Source of the DNA: JADJLQ01 sp038251405
Lineage (GTDB): Bacteria > Bacteroidota > Bacteroidia > Chitinophagales > Saprospiraceae
Assembly: GCA_038251405.1 (NCBI GenBank)
Contig: JBBSBH010000012.1
Location: 1 to 64,000, forward strand
Reading direction: 5' to 3'
DNA length: 64,000 bases
Under the pieces are notes generated by a model. The model had not been told where the DNA came from. It searched no databases and worked only from the letters and a program-made list of their open reading frames with translations. Both the position numbers and the translations under genes were made by a program. Positions within the stretch are counted from its first letter, which is position 1, and every line of letters starts with the position of its first letter. Positions 52,046 to 63,200 of this stretch are shown piece by piece.

Positions 52046-52730
52046 TCTTACTTTAAAGTGGTATATTCCTTTTTTTATCCTGAGTGCTTTGCACTTGGGC
52101 GCAATTCTTAATCAACAGGACAATCTTACGGATTTTACTAAGCCACTATTGGTATTAAGTTTATTTGTTGTCGTTGGGCTCATCAGACCCAGTTCGCAGA
52201 AGGAGATCTTGGGATATCGATTATTATCTCTGGCATTGGTTTTTAGTTTATTCGGAGACATATTTTTATTATCAGAATATAGATATGGTTTACCCTTCAT
52301 GTTTTATTTGGGATTAGCGGCATTTCTCGCAGCACATATATTTTATATTGTTTTATTCTCCAATTTTGGTCAAATAAAAATTTCAAAATACTGGTCAATA
52401 TTGTATGCTATTTATTTGGGCTTATTTATGACTTTGCTGTATCCTGATATGGGCCTTTCCCTGAAAATTCCTGTCACTATATATGGAGTTGTGCTGACTC
52501 TAATGGCTTGGTACAGTTGGCGAAGTGTCCATGCTATTACAAAAAATAATTTGATTATCGTGATGGGATCTTTACTCTTTGTGGCAAGTGATAGTGTATT
52601 GGCTTACAATAGGTTTAAATTTCCTATTCCGTATTCAGGTTTTATCATTATGCTTACTTATCTAGCTGCACAATTTTTAATCACTTATGGTGTGATTAGA
52701 CATTTTGCAAAAGAAAAATACATTGTTTGA
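52038..52730 (+). CDS. Lysoplasmalogenase-like YhhN family protein
   Basis: A 230-residue membrane protein of 7-8 helices. YhhN blocks are TKPLLVLSLFVVVGL, LVFSLFGDIFLL, FYLGLAAFLAAHIFYIVLF, and LFVASDSVLAYNRF. The family cleaves lysoplasmalogen vinyl ethers in some members. It overlaps cvpA by 8 bp, so it is in the same operon. Confidence 0.88.
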   Translation: MSSLTLKWYIPFFILSALHLGAILNQQDNLTDFTKPLLVLSLFVVVGLIRPSSQKEILGYRLLSLALVFSLFGDIFLLSEYRYGLPFMFYLGLAAFLAAHIFYIVLFSNFGQIKISKYWSILYAIYLGLFMTLLYPDMGLSLKIPVTIYGVVLTLMAWYSWRSVHAITKNNLIIVMGSLLFVASDSVLAYNRFKFPIPYSGFIIMLTYLAAQFLITYGVIRHFAKEKYIV

Positions 52731-52881
52731 ACCAATCCTGCCAGATGGGAAGGCAGAGATTTGTCGGATTTAGAGATTTTACAGATGTAAATATTTCTCT
52801 TTGATGAACTGTCATTCATAAATCAGCGTCATCTTTTAATTTAATCTTTTTAGTCCGTGTTTCAGACATGCATAAAAAAGT

Positions 52882-54726
52882 CTACCATCCGATACCATAA
52901 TCATCGCCGTGATTGCTTGCACCGCCCCAAATCGTTTTGGTGATTTGATCAAAATATATGGCTGTAATTGGCCCTGAAGTCCGATGAAGTATTTCCAGGG
53001 TATATCCTTTTCGAATCAATTCATCTCTTACTGTCTGTGGAGTTGAAGCATTGATCATGATCTTGCCCGGTATTTTTTCATGATCACCGAAAGCACTTTT
53101 CATTTGGTAGCTATTGATATTGGATGCTTCACATGCTTCCTGCACATTCATACCAAACTCTACCACATTCAGGAAAAACTGCAATAAATTTTGATCCTGA
53201 CTATCCCCTCCCTGCACTCCAAATGCCAAATAGGGAGCTCCATTTTTTAAAGCAATCGTTGGAGTTAATGTCACCCTTGGTCTTGCCCCTGGTGTGACCA
53301 CATTGAATGGACACTCTGCACTATCCAGGACAAATGATTGCATCCTTTGACTCAAGCCAATTCCCGTATTCCCAGCAATGCATACAGGAACCCAACCACC
53401 ACTGGGTACTACACTTACCACCCAGCCCTCTTTATCAGCAGCAGTAACTGAAGTAGTACCCGCATAAAAGTTTTTAATAAATTCTTCATCGTATGGTGGC
53501 ACTGAGGAATTTGCTTTTTTCATTTGGTCTAAAAGATGTAAATACGGATTCACTTTATTTTCAAATGGATAGGGATCACCAGGTAATGTATTGGCATCAT
53601 TTGCTGCAGTATCGATTTGCTTTATCCTGCTTTTGGCATATTCCTTTGAGAGTAATCCCCTGATGGGTTCTATTGGACCATTGTAGGGATCTCCATAGTA
53701 AAAATCCCGATCAGCATAACCAAGATTCATCACTTGATAGAGTATGTGAATATATTGTGCGCTATTGTATTTCATTTTTTGCAAGTCGAAATTTTCCAGC
53801 ATGTTTAGATTTTGAAGCAATACTGGACCTTGTTGCCACTCCCTTAGTTTGTATACTTCTATACCTTTATAATTTGTTTTTAATGGGGTCTCTATGATTA
53901 CTTTCCATTTAGCGAGATCTGACTTTGTAATAAGGCCACCTTGTTCCTGAGTACCTTTAACAAAATCATTAGCAATATCTCCCTTATAAAATCTTTCATA
54001 GGCAGCCATGATGGCTTCTTTTCTAGACTTCCCTTTTTTTAGCGCAATTTGTTCCGCTTCCACTAATTTTTTTAACGTGACTAACAGATCTGCCTGTTTT
54101 AATAGATCACCTGGTTTTAAAGTATTCCCATCGCTAAAAAAAACTTTTTTTGTATAAAGCCAACCCATCATCTCTTCTTTATTACTTTCCATTGATCTAT
54201 ACAAATCATAATCTACTGGAAACCCTTCCGCCAATTGGATAGCTGGAGATAAAACATCTTTTAAACTCAGCGTCCCATAATTAGCCAGCATGGTCATAAT
54301 ACCACCTGGAGTACCGGGAGTTACAGCTGCTAACGGCCCGGTAGCGGGTGGATATTTCATTCCTTTGTCTTTAAAAAAATCAGCCGTTGCTCCAGTAGGC
54401 GCAATTCCTAAAGCATTAATTCCTACCACTTCTTTCGTCTTAGGATTAAAAATCAATGCCTGGGTCTCACCCCCCCAGCTCAACACATCAAACATTGTAC
54501 AGGTGGCCGCTATCATGGCACAAGCTGCATCTACCGCATTACCCCCCTTTTGAAAAATCGTAGATCCCGCTGTAGCAGCTAATGGCTTGCCGGTAATTGC
54601 TACCCAGTTTTTCCCCATGATCACAGGTTTTTGAGTACGAGGAGTATTATTGACAGGATTGGGATTTACTTGGGCTTCGATAGCATTGACAAGGACTAAG
54701 GTTGCAAGAAGGAGTCTGATTTTCAT
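52882..54726 (-). CDS. Gamma-glutamyltransferase family protein
   Basis: A 614-residue exported Ntn-hydrolase with a signal peptide from the ATG at 54726 (MKIRLLLATLVLVNAIEAQ). Family blocks are GGNAVDAACAMIAATCTMFD, the catalytic region AGTTSVTAADKEGWVVSVVPS with the Thr nucleophile, and TLTPTIALKNGAPYLAFGVQGG. The last, ending GGASNHGDDY, is common in the broader GGT family. It probably hydrolyses gamma-glutamyl peptides. The frame begins at a TTG at 54753, but that TTG overlaps a TAAATTTG -7 box (54751-54758), so the ATG is chosen. Confidence 0.92.
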   Translation of the reverse strand: MKIRLLLATLVLVNAIEAQVNPNPVNNTPRTQKPVIMGKNWVAITGKPLAATAGSTIFQKGGNAVDAACAMIAATCTMFDVLSWGGETQALIFNPKTKEVVGINALGIAPTGATADFFKDKGMKYPPATGPLAAVTPGTPGGIMTMLANYGTLSLKDVLSPAIQLAEGFPVDYDLYRSMESNKEEMMGWLYTKKVFFSDGNTLKPGDLLKQADLLVTLKKLVEAEQIALKKGKSRKEAIMAAYERFYKGDIANDFVKGTQEQGGLITKSDLAKWKVIIETPLKTNYKGIEVYKLREWQQGPVLLQNLNMLENFDLQKMKYNSAQYIHILYQVMNLGYADRDFYYGDPYNGPIEPIRGLLSKEYAKSRIKQIDTAANDANTLPGDPYPFENKVNPYLHLLDQMKKANSSVPPYDEEFIKNFYAGTTSVTAADKEGWVVSVVPSGGWVPVCIAGNTGIGLSQRMQSFVLDSAECPFNVVTPGARPRVTLTPTIALKNGAPYLAFGVQGGDSQDQNLLQFFLNVVEFGMNVQEACEASNINSYQMKSAFGDHEKIPGKIMINASTPQTVRDELIRKGYTLEILHRTSGPITAIYFDQITKTIWGGASNHGDDYGIGW

Positions 54727-54750
54727 AAATTTTAAACAAGTTGAATATTT

Positions 54751-54758
54751 CAAATTTA
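54751..54758 (-). promoter_or_regulatory. -7 box TAAATTTG upstream of the gamma-glutamyltransferase
   Basis: A perfect TAnnTTTG on the minus strand, 24 nt before the ATG at 54726. Confidence 0.5.
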
Positions 54759-54833
54759 ATCAAAAGCTATGATTTCATGTAATGATTTAGCCATAGCATT
54801 AACTAACCGGTATCATACGACTATAAAAATGTT

Positions 54834-54841
54834 TATATTTG
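54834..54841 (+). promoter_or_regulatory. -7 box TATATTTG exactly 4 nt from an ATG (leaderless)
   Basis: A perfect TAnnTTTG followed by GAGA and the ATG at 54846. Confidence 0.6.
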
Positions 54842-54845
54842 GAGA

Positions 54846-55205
54846 ATGAGTACAAAATGCCTGGAATGTGGCGATAAAATAATTGGTAGAGCTGATAAAA
54901 AATTCTGCTCCGATCAGTGCCGAAGCGCCTATAATAATAAATTGAACAGTGATCATACCAATCTTATGCGTAACGTAAATAATACACTTAGAAAAAACAG
55001 GCGCATTTTAGAAGAATTCAACCCCGAAGGAAAAGGTAAAGTGACCCATGAAAACTTATTGAAAAAAGGATTTAAATTTGAATATTTTACTAATCTTTAT
55101 ACTACCAAAAGTGGACACTCCTATTACTTTTGTTATGATCAAGGATATTTGCCTTTAGAAAATGATTGGTATGCCTTAGTTAAAAGAAAGGAATATATTA
55201 TCTAA
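54846..55205 (+). CDS. Small zinc-ribbon protein (DUF2116-like N-terminus)
   Basis: A 119-residue protein. Residues 1-30 form a zinc ribbon, CLECGDKIIGRADKKFCSDQCR (two CxxC-type knuckles, split), followed by a helical basic segment RNVNNTLRKNRRILEEF. A C-terminal beta region has GFKFEYFTNLYTTKSGHSYYF, as in conserved Bacteroidota hypotheticals. It is a possible nucleic-acid-binding regulator. Its promoter predicts a leaderless message. Confidence 0.72.
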   Translation: MSTKCLECGDKIIGRADKKFCSDQCRSAYNNKLNSDHTNLMRNVNNTLRKNRRILEEFNPEGKGKVTHENLLKKGFKFEYFTNLYTTKSGHSYYFCYDQGYLPLENDWYALVKRKEYII

Positions 55206-55235
55206 ACCCCGCTATCTTGCGTTTGATAATTACTC

Positions 55236-56795
55236 ATGCTTAAATCCATAGTTCTAGTCTTCCTCAGTATTGCAACCTTAAACATGTATGGTCAATCACC
55301 TACATGGAGTGGTGAAATCGCAAATCTTGTTTATAAAAACTGCACCTCTTGTCATCATAGTGGTGGGATAGCTCCTTTTTCACTGATGACATACAATTCA
55401 ACTTTTATTGAAAGGTTTGGGATCAGATCCAGTGTTCAAGAAAAGATCATGCCGCCGTGGCCTCCTGATAATAATTACAGAAGACATGGTTTTAATCGTG
55501 CTCTTTCTGAGTCAGCTATCAATGCATTTGTATCCTGGGTAAATGCGGGTGCTCCTTCAGGAGATTTGAGTAAAGCCCCTGCGGCCCCTGTTTATGATAA
55601 TATGGGATTTATAACAAATCCTGATCTTATCATCACCATGCCTAAGTATACCGTTACCAGCGAAGTGGATGAATATAGATGTTTTCCAGATAGTACTCAA
55701 TTAAGTAAAGACATGTGGATGACTGAATTTGAATGTATCCCAGGCGATCCTTCCATAGTTCACCATGTATTGGTATTTAGAGATAAGGGAACTAAAAGTT
55801 ACAGCCTGGATGCAAAAGAGCCTGGACCAGGCTATGTTTGCTTTGGTGGCGCAGGCACCAACGATGCAGAGTTATTGGGAGCATGGGTTCCTGGATCAGG
55901 GCCGTTCACTTTGCCAAAAGGATTTGGAATGAAACTACCCGCACACAGCAATATTATTATTCAAGTTCATTATCCTGCAGGTTCTAAAGGAATGACAGAT
56001 CAGACCCGGGTAAAATTTAAATTAACCGACCAACCACAACGAGAAGCATACCTGGTTCCAGCTCTAAATCATGAGATCAACCTCACCAATGGCCCTATGG
56101 TGATTCCGGCCAATTCGGTAAAAACTTTTAATGAGCAATTCTTTTTACCCTTCGATGCATCCTTGATTGGAGTAGCTCCGCATATGCACCTCTTGGGACA
56201 ATCCATTAAAACCTGGGCAGTGGCTCCGGGAAATGTAACTATTCCTTTGATAGATATTCCTGAGTGGGATTTTCACTGGCAGGGGGTCTATCAATTCCCT
56301 ATGATTCAATACCTCCCTGCTGGTACATTTCTTTACTCCAAGGCGGTCTATGACAACACCACAAATAATCCGGAAAACCCAAACACACCTCCCAAACAAG
56401 TTACTTCCGGTGAAGCTACGACTGACGAGATGATGATAACCTATTTTTTATTTACACTTTATCAGGCTGGGGATGAAAAAATTGTAATTGACAGTACGCA
56501 AGCTATTACTACCACTATTAAATCAAGGGATGCTGGTGGTAACCTGTTAACGATTTCTCCAAATCCTTCGAGCGGTGAAAATGTACAAATTGAGTTTGTA
56601 TCTAATGCTAATGAATCAGTCAGAATACAAGTATACGATGTTCAGGGAAGAAAAGTCTTTGAAGATCGGAAGAATTATATAACTGGAGGCAAGCAATTAA
56701 TGAGTTTAGCATCAGATAAATATATTAGGGGGCTATATTTAGTGAAACTGGAAGGAACCAATTGGGCAGCTGCAGGTAAATGGATAAAACAGTAA
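55236..56795 (+). CDS. Secreted copper type II monooxygenase-like protein with heme c motif and T9SS sorting domain
   Basis: A 519-residue protein with a signal peptide (MLKSIVLVFLSIATLNMYGQ). An N-terminal heme c-like segment has NCTSCHHSGGIAPFSLM (CxxCH near 36-40). A Cu-monooxygenase C-domain-like region follows, with histidine motifs HHVLVFRDKG (near 175), IIIQVHYPAG and APHMHLLGQSI. The C-terminus (about 440-519) is a T9SS type A sorting domain: ISPNPSSGENVQIEF, VYDVQGRKVFED and RGLYLVKLEG. It should be exported and surface-attached by the T9SS. The reaction is unknown. Confidence 0.88.
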   Translation: MLKSIVLVFLSIATLNMYGQSPTWSGEIANLVYKNCTSCHHSGGIAPFSLMTYNSTFIERFGIRSSVQEKIMPPWPPDNNYRRHGFNRALSESAINAFVSWVNAGAPSGDLSKAPAAPVYDNMGFITNPDLIITMPKYTVTSEVDEYRCFPDSTQLSKDMWMTEFECIPGDPSIVHHVLVFRDKGTKSYSLDAKEPGPGYVCFGGAGTNDAELLGAWVPGSGPFTLPKGFGMKLPAHSNIIIQVHYPAGSKGMTDQTRVKFKLTDQPQREAYLVPALNHEINLTNGPMVIPANSVKTFNEQFFLPFDASLIGVAPHMHLLGQSIKTWAVAPGNVTIPLIDIPEWDFHWQGVYQFPMIQYLPAGTFLYSKAVYDNTTNNPENPNTPPKQVTSGEATTDEMMITYFLFTLYQAGDEKIVIDSTQAITTTIKSRDAGGNLLTISPNPSSGENVQIEFVSNANESVRIQVYDVQGRKVFEDRKNYITGGKQLMSLASDKYIRGLYLVKLEGTNWAAAGKWIKQ

Positions 56796-56806
56796 ATTAA
56801 ATAATT

Positions 56807-58915
56807 TTAAAAACCTTCCGAAATCACATTCCATTTTCCACCTTTAGGGAATCCGGGATTTGAAATGCCGTTTGATTCTTTGCACATAGTAGCAATGGCT
56901 GCTAGTAAAGCACCATTACCTGGAAGATAAATAGTAAGCCGACCATCTTGATAATTGTGGCCATTCAACAGATAAGTATTTTTTTGAGCATTCATCATTA
57001 AAGCGTCGACTGCAATTTGTGGTTCATTCAATTTTGTTGCAGCCATAGCTGTCATTGGAAAATCCCAACCCCACGTGGAGGCCCAATTCCATTTTTTCAT
57101 GATGGTATCCAAAGTGTGTTTCATAATTATAGGATCCAAATAGCATGACTCAGGCAAGCAGGCTATAGCTGCTAATACAGAAGGATGATCTCTCAAATAT
57201 TTTTCATTAGAATAACTATCAGGAGCAGATAGTGCAGCGAGATATAATCCATCCTTAGTAGGAAGAGGTGAGAGTCTGTCCACTTTATTTTTCCATTCAC
57301 TATGTAAGGGCAGTTTTAATCTTTCTCGCCAATGATTAGCTACTTCAAGGCCATATTTCCAATAAGCCAGTTCAAAAGTTGGATTGATAGTACTTAAAGC
57401 ATCATGACTTTCCTGAGCGGGAATAATTCCTGGGCCTAATCGATAATGATGTAATGAATCCCCGACTAAAAAATCGCTCATAAATGCGGCAGTTTCAAAT
57501 ACCAATTCTTTGTATTTATTCAATACATTCAATGATGGATTTTGCCCGTACAATAGTTCACACATGAAAATAATATGAGGTTGTTGCCAAATGAGAAATG
57601 AGCCTACACTGGAAGGGCTCTCATTTCCCTCCCCATCGGTCATTTTTTGCCAACGTACTCCTTTATACCCTTGGCGGGAAGCAAGAACCCGGGCATTATG
57701 AAATGATTTAAAATACCATTGCATACTTTTTTCCATTAATGCTGTTCTATTCCACCAGGCAAAATGCACTGCATGCCACCAATGCATTTCCATATGTGGT
57801 CTGCCATACCAACTATTATAAGTAAGTCCTGTTTCCTGAGCAGGATTATCAGAAGCAGTCTGAATACGCGTGAGATATAGAGAAAGCACCATTCTCCTCT
57901 CGAGCTCAAAAGCACGCACATCGGTACAATTTGAAAAATCTACAAAAGCTCCTGATTTCCAAAAATTATTCCAGGCGATTCTATTCGCAATACTTGTTTT
58001 TTTAAACCCTGGATTTGATTTCTTTCCAATAAATTTTTGAAATTCAATGGTGCATTCAAAGTCATTTGAACTACCAGGTGTAATAGAGAAAGTATTATTT
58101 CCCTCTGCCAAAATGCTGGCTTTTCCTTGCCAATGAATACGAATGTAATAAATGGATTCATCAATTTTTACCTCAATTTGTGCAGCATGTTTGTTTGAAA
58201 TAAGGTTTGTAGATAATCCTTGATAATTTTCCCAATTCAGTCCGACATCCTTCCAGGCACCTGTGGGCACTGGAATTCGTATTTTTATACTAAACAGATT
58301 TTTTTTAATTAAATCACTTTTTACCCTAAATGAAATAGCATCTCTATGTGGATCTGCCAGCGTTATCACCTGGGTTTTATTTCCTTCTATTTCAAATGCG
58401 CTTTTGATTTCTCCATTCCAAAGATTTAATATTTGGTGTATTTTTTTTAAATCATCAATGTGGGCAATTTTACCATCTGTCTTTACCATTTCAAAGCCAA
58501 TATTAGCCAACTGTAACCGATGTGGATTAGATCTGAAATAATCGGTAGCCCGGTTCTTTCTATCCGATTCATGTCCCTGTACGGAATAGGAGACATTCCT
58601 TCCATTCAATAGGTAAGACTTATAAGTTTCTTCAAAGGTGAAAAGGGAATCATTAGGAAATCTATGCCAGCCCCAATCCGATTGCGTTCCCAAAGGAACA
58701 CCATTTTTATAGAATTCCGGAAAACTTTGTAAACCGGTAGGATCTATTGTAAAAGCAAAATTTCCATTACCCACTGAGAGTGATCCCATGCTATCGATTT
58801 CGCTTATGACCACATTATGCCTTGAAACAATCCGGTGTCTATCTATTTGCGCATAAATACAAACATGGATGCAAAAGAAAGATACTGTACTAATGAATAA
58901 CCTACGTTTTATCAT
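56807..58915 (-). CDS. Secreted six-hairpin glycosidase-like protein (GH65-like)
   Basis: A 702-residue exported protein with a signal peptide (MIKRRLFISTVSFFCIHVCIYAQ). It has a beta-sandwich N-domain (MGSLSVGNGNFAFTIDPTGL) followed by an (alpha/alpha)6 barrel with NSWYGRPHMEMHWWHAVHFA, SPSSVGSFLIWQQPHIIFM and STWGWDFPMTAMAATKL. It is likely a glycoside hydrolase or phosphorylase of the GH65/GH95 type; the substrate is not predictable. It is convergent with the monooxygenase-like gene. Confidence 0.8.
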   Translation of the reverse strand: MIKRRLFISTVSFFCIHVCIYAQIDRHRIVSRHNVVISEIDSMGSLSVGNGNFAFTIDPTGLQSFPEFYKNGVPLGTQSDWGWHRFPNDSLFTFEETYKSYLLNGRNVSYSVQGHESDRKNRATDYFRSNPHRLQLANIGFEMVKTDGKIAHIDDLKKIHQILNLWNGEIKSAFEIEGNKTQVITLADPHRDAISFRVKSDLIKKNLFSIKIRIPVPTGAWKDVGLNWENYQGLSTNLISNKHAAQIEVKIDESIYYIRIHWQGKASILAEGNNTFSITPGSSNDFECTIEFQKFIGKKSNPGFKKTSIANRIAWNNFWKSGAFVDFSNCTDVRAFELERRMVLSLYLTRIQTASDNPAQETGLTYNSWYGRPHMEMHWWHAVHFAWWNRTALMEKSMQWYFKSFHNARVLASRQGYKGVRWQKMTDGEGNESPSSVGSFLIWQQPHIIFMCELLYGQNPSLNVLNKYKELVFETAAFMSDFLVGDSLHHYRLGPGIIPAQESHDALSTINPTFELAYWKYGLEVANHWRERLKLPLHSEWKNKVDRLSPLPTKDGLYLAALSAPDSYSNEKYLRDHPSVLAAIACLPESCYLDPIIMKHTLDTIMKKWNWASTWGWDFPMTAMAATKLNEPQIAVDALMMNAQKNTYLLNGHNYQDGRLTIYLPGNGALLAAIATMCKESNGISNPGFPKGGKWNVISEGF

Positions 58916-59105
58916 CCTTCCAATTTATCTAAAACGCCAAAGGAATCATGAATGATTTGGTAATCGATTTTTATTTGTTGCATTTAGCTAAAATTTTTAG
59001 ATCCCTTACAAATGAAGGTATAATTTCGTTTCAGAAAGGAAGGTATAAATACCGCATGAAAGTTTCCGAAAAAACTACTTATCTTTCGATCCGATAAACA
59101 TTCAA

Positions 59106-60146
59106 ATGTTAAGACACAATACCAAAATAGTTCTGATTTTACTACTTACTGTGATTTCATTAGGTAGTAAAGCACAGGACATCCATTTTACCATGTTTGA
59201 TCTTTCTCCCCTTACATTGAATCCGGGTTTGATTGGTGATTTTAATGGCACCTTTCGTCTTACTGGTAATTATAGAATTCAATGGCCTACTATTGCAAAA
59301 TATCAGACTCCTTCGTTGGGAATAGATGCACCTTTGTTTAGAGGGTTTAGAAAAAACGATTGGATTAGTTTTGGAATTGCTGTTACTCAGGACAAGGCCG
59401 GAGATGCATTTACATTAAAAAAGTCATCTGGTTGGATTGGAGGTTCGTATCATGCATTAATGAATAAAGCAGGTACTCAGGTATTGTCTATCGGCGTTCA
59501 GACCGGAGCTACCACCAGAAGTTTTACTGACAATCCACGCTTTGCTGATCCTAGTGATCCTGCCTTTCCAAGTAGTGGAGGAGGCAAAAACAAAAAGTCT
59601 TACTCAGATTTCAATGCTGGCATCGTATATGCTGCCACTTTGAACAAGGATAAAACCTCTGCATTAAATATGGGACTTTCCATGTACCATTTGACCAAGC
59701 CAAACGGATCGTTGGGAAAGGGAGGTACAGGAGGAGGCACTTCAGGTGGGAGTTCATTTCAAGACAAGCAGCAAGTATTGATGAATGCACATGCTATCAT
59801 GAGTATTCCATCTGGAGATCTGCTTAAATTTTTCCCTGGGATAGTAATTCACAGGCTTGGAAACAATTTTGAAGTAGCAGGCCAATTGAAAGGGGAGTTG
59901 CTGGTAAATAAAGAAAAAGACTTTGCTGTTCAAGGAGGCATTGGATATAGGCTGGGTGATGCCGCATTTGCAATTATTGGTGGTCGCTTAAAAGACCTCA
60001 AAGTGGGTGTGGCTTATGATTTCAATCTTTCTGGAGCTACTCCCAGCACTTCTGGAATAGGTGGATACGAACTTGGAGTATCCTATATTGCTAAGATTTA
60101 CAAAAAGCCTGTAGTAAAGCCAGTGATCTTCTGCCCTAGATTTTAA
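59106..60146 (+). CDS. PorP/SprF-family T9SS outer-membrane protein (second copy)
   Basis: A 346-residue barrel with a signal peptide (ending GSKAQD). The family start is IHFTMFDLSPLTLNPGLIGDF, followed by FRLTGNYRIQWPTI, SFGIAVTQDKAGDAF and FNAGIVYAATLNKDKTS. It is stand-alone, unlike the porP gene next to gldKLMN, and may anchor or present a particular adhesin. A low-complexity GGTGGGTSGGSS loop is near residue 205. The end is strongly basic/aromatic. Confidence 0.9.
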   Translation: MLRHNTKIVLILLLTVISLGSKAQDIHFTMFDLSPLTLNPGLIGDFNGTFRLTGNYRIQWPTIAKYQTPSLGIDAPLFRGFRKNDWISFGIAVTQDKAGDAFTLKKSSGWIGGSYHALMNKAGTQVLSIGVQTGATTRSFTDNPRFADPSDPAFPSSGGGKNKKSYSDFNAGIVYAATLNKDKTSALNMGLSMYHLTKPNGSLGKGGTGGGTSGGSSFQDKQQVLMNAHAIMSIPSGDLLKFFPGIVIHRLGNNFEVAGQLKGELLVNKEKDFAVQGGIGYRLGDAAFAIIGGRLKDLKVGVAYDFNLSGATPSTSGIGGYELGVSYIAKIYKKPVVKPVIFCPRF

Positions 60147-60225
60147 TATAAGTGCAAGTTTTGATTAGACTTTTCATTATTTTTTATTTTATTTTTTCAT
60201 TTCTTTGTGATCTTCTCACAATCGA

Positions 60226-63200
60226 ATGACGATGAAAAATCTATTTATTCCTGTTCTTGCCTTATTATGTTTCACTCTTCATGCTCAAGAATTATTGCGT
60301 GATCCGGCTATAAATCCGAATGGTAGTATGATTGCATTTTCTTTTCAGGGTGATATTTGGACTGTTTCTGTCAACGGGGGTCGAGCCAATCGTCTTACTA
60401 TCCATGAAGGTTATGAGTCTAATCCAATATTCAGTCCAGATGGAAAGTCAATAGCTTTTAGTGGGTCCAGGTTGGGTAATAATGATATATTTATTATCCC
60501 TGCAGAAGGAGGCACTGCCAAAAGACTTACTTATCATTCTGCAAGTGATAATATTAGCAGCTGGACTCAGAAAGATAAAATCATTTTTTCCACGAATCGT
60601 GAATTCCGTCAAATTGAAAGGCCCTCTGAAGTATATACTATTAGTCCTACCGGAGGGACAGAATCCAGAATTTTGGATGCTGTGGGTTTTGATCCTGTGC
60701 TTTCACCCAATGGTCGGTTTTTAGCTTTTGTTCGGGGCGATATCAATCCTGTAGCCCGAAAGGATTATAAAGGAAGTAGTGATCGCGATATTTGGATTTA
60801 TGACACCCAATTAAAAACATTTGATAAACTGCCAGGATTTGAAACCAATGATATATTGCCTCAATGGGCCAGTAACTCAGAATTGTATTTTTTAAGTAGT
60901 ATTGAAGGAGAATACAACCTCTATAAAATAGGTTTGAATGCAAATGGCAAGTCTTCTGTAAAGCCCCAAAAGCTCACCAATTTTAAAGATGAATCAATAA
61001 GGCATTTCAATCTTTCAGCGGATGGGAATACGATCGTTTTTGAAAAAGATATGAATCTGTACACTTATTCCACTACTTCAAAGTCAATTAAAAAAATAAA
61101 CATTGACATTAATGCTGATGATAGAATGGATCCCACCGAAAATAAAACCATGGCCAATGGAGCCGGTGAGTTTACCGTTTCACCCAATGGAAAGCTTATC
61201 GCATTTTCCATTAGGGGAGAAATATTTATTTCAGAAGCCGACAAGGACAAATCTCGTAGTATCAACGTATCGAATCACGCTTATAGAGATTATCAGCCCG
61301 TGTGGCTAAATGATAATGTACTTATTTTTAACAGTGATCGCAATAATGGAAATTTCGATTTGTATGCAGTAAAATCAGCTGATACCTCCGAAAAAAATAT
61401 ATTCAGAAGTCTAAAGCATGAAATCATTCAAATTACGCACACCAGTGTAGATGAAAGCAATCCGGAAGTTAGCAATAATGGTCGTCAAATTGCCTATACC
61501 AGGGGGAAAGGGACACTGATAGTAAATGATATTGATAGTATGGGGACACTCAGCAATGAAAAAATATTAAGTGATACCTGGGCACCAGCCAATAATGTGG
61601 TATGGAGCCCTGATGATAAATGGATAGCATACAACCAAACTGATTTGAATTTCAATAATGAAGTTTTCATTCAAGCAGCAGACAATTCCATCAAGGCTGT
61701 TAATATATCTATGCATCCCCGGTCAGATAGTAATCCTTTTTGGAGCAATGACGGAAGCAAATTGGGCTTTCTATCTGAGAGATCTTATTCCACTGGCACT
61801 GATGTGTATTTTATTTGGCTAAAAAAAGAAGATTGGGAAAAGACGCAGCAAGATTGGAAAGAGGATGATTCCACTCCTTCTGAAAGTGAAAAAGCCAAGG
61901 ATAAAAAGACCATTAAACCTATTGTCATTGATTTTGAAAAGATATATGATCATCTTGTACAAGTAACTAATCTTCCCGGCAATGAAAGCAATTTGATCAT
62001 TGGGAAAGATGGTAATACCTTTTATTATACTGCTAATAATAGCGATGCTAAAGGAAGGGATCTATATAGCATAAAATGGGATGGTCGCGATCTAAAAGAA
62101 CTTACCAAAGGTGGAAGCAATCCAAATAGGATCAGTATGGACAAAGATGGAAAGTACTTGTATTATTTTCGAAACAATGGTGCTATATTCAGGATGGATA
62201 CTAAGTCCTCCTCGTCTGAAGCTTTGCCCTATATAGCTAAAATGAAAATAGATTATACGCAGGAAAGAACCCAGGTATATGAAGAAGCTTGGCGAACTAT
62301 CCGGGATGGCTATTACGATCCAAATTTAAATGGTTACGATTGGAATAAATTGCACGATAAGTATAAAGAAAGATGTATAAAGGCCAGTACAAGCACGGAT
62401 TTCAGAGATATGTTTAATAATCTGTTAGGCGAGCTCAATTCAAGTCATATGGGAATGACCGCAGCAGACAGAACGGAGACCAATGAAGATCATACAGGCT
62501 GGCTTGGTGCAGAATTGGCACCTGATGCTGAAGGAATGAGAGTGTTGCGGATAATCCCTGAAACCCCTGCAGATAAAATATTAAGTAAATTAATGGTAGG
62601 TGATTTGATCAATGGTGTGAACGGTGAAAAAGTAGACCCTAAGGCAAATTTTTATGCCCTACTTTCTGAAACTGCCAATGAGAAATTATTACTCGATGTA
62701 ACAGATACTGCAGGAAAAAAGCGTGAAGTGGTGTTACGACCGGCTTCATCTATATCCAAAGAATTGTATGAAGAATGGGTGTCCAATAGAAAAAAATTAG
62801 TGGATCTATACTCTGGTGGAAAATTAGGATATATCCATATACAAAGTATGAATTTCCCAAGCTTTGAAGTGGTAGAACGAGCATTTACCGCAGCTGGCTA
62901 TGGCAAAGAAGGGCTGCTTATAGATGTGAGGTACAACGGTGGGGGCTCTACGACAGATTATTTAATGACAATACTCAATTATAAACAACACGCTTACACA
63001 ATCCCAAGAGGAGCTAGTAATAATCTCGAAAAAGATAAATTAAAATTCAGAGAATATTATCCGATTGGGGAACGATTAGTATATGCTGCGTGGACGAAGC
63101 CATCGATCGCTTTATGTAATGAAGGAAGCTATAGTAATGCGGAGATTTTCAGCCATGCATACAAAACACTGGGTATTGGTAAATTAGTAGGAACACCCAC

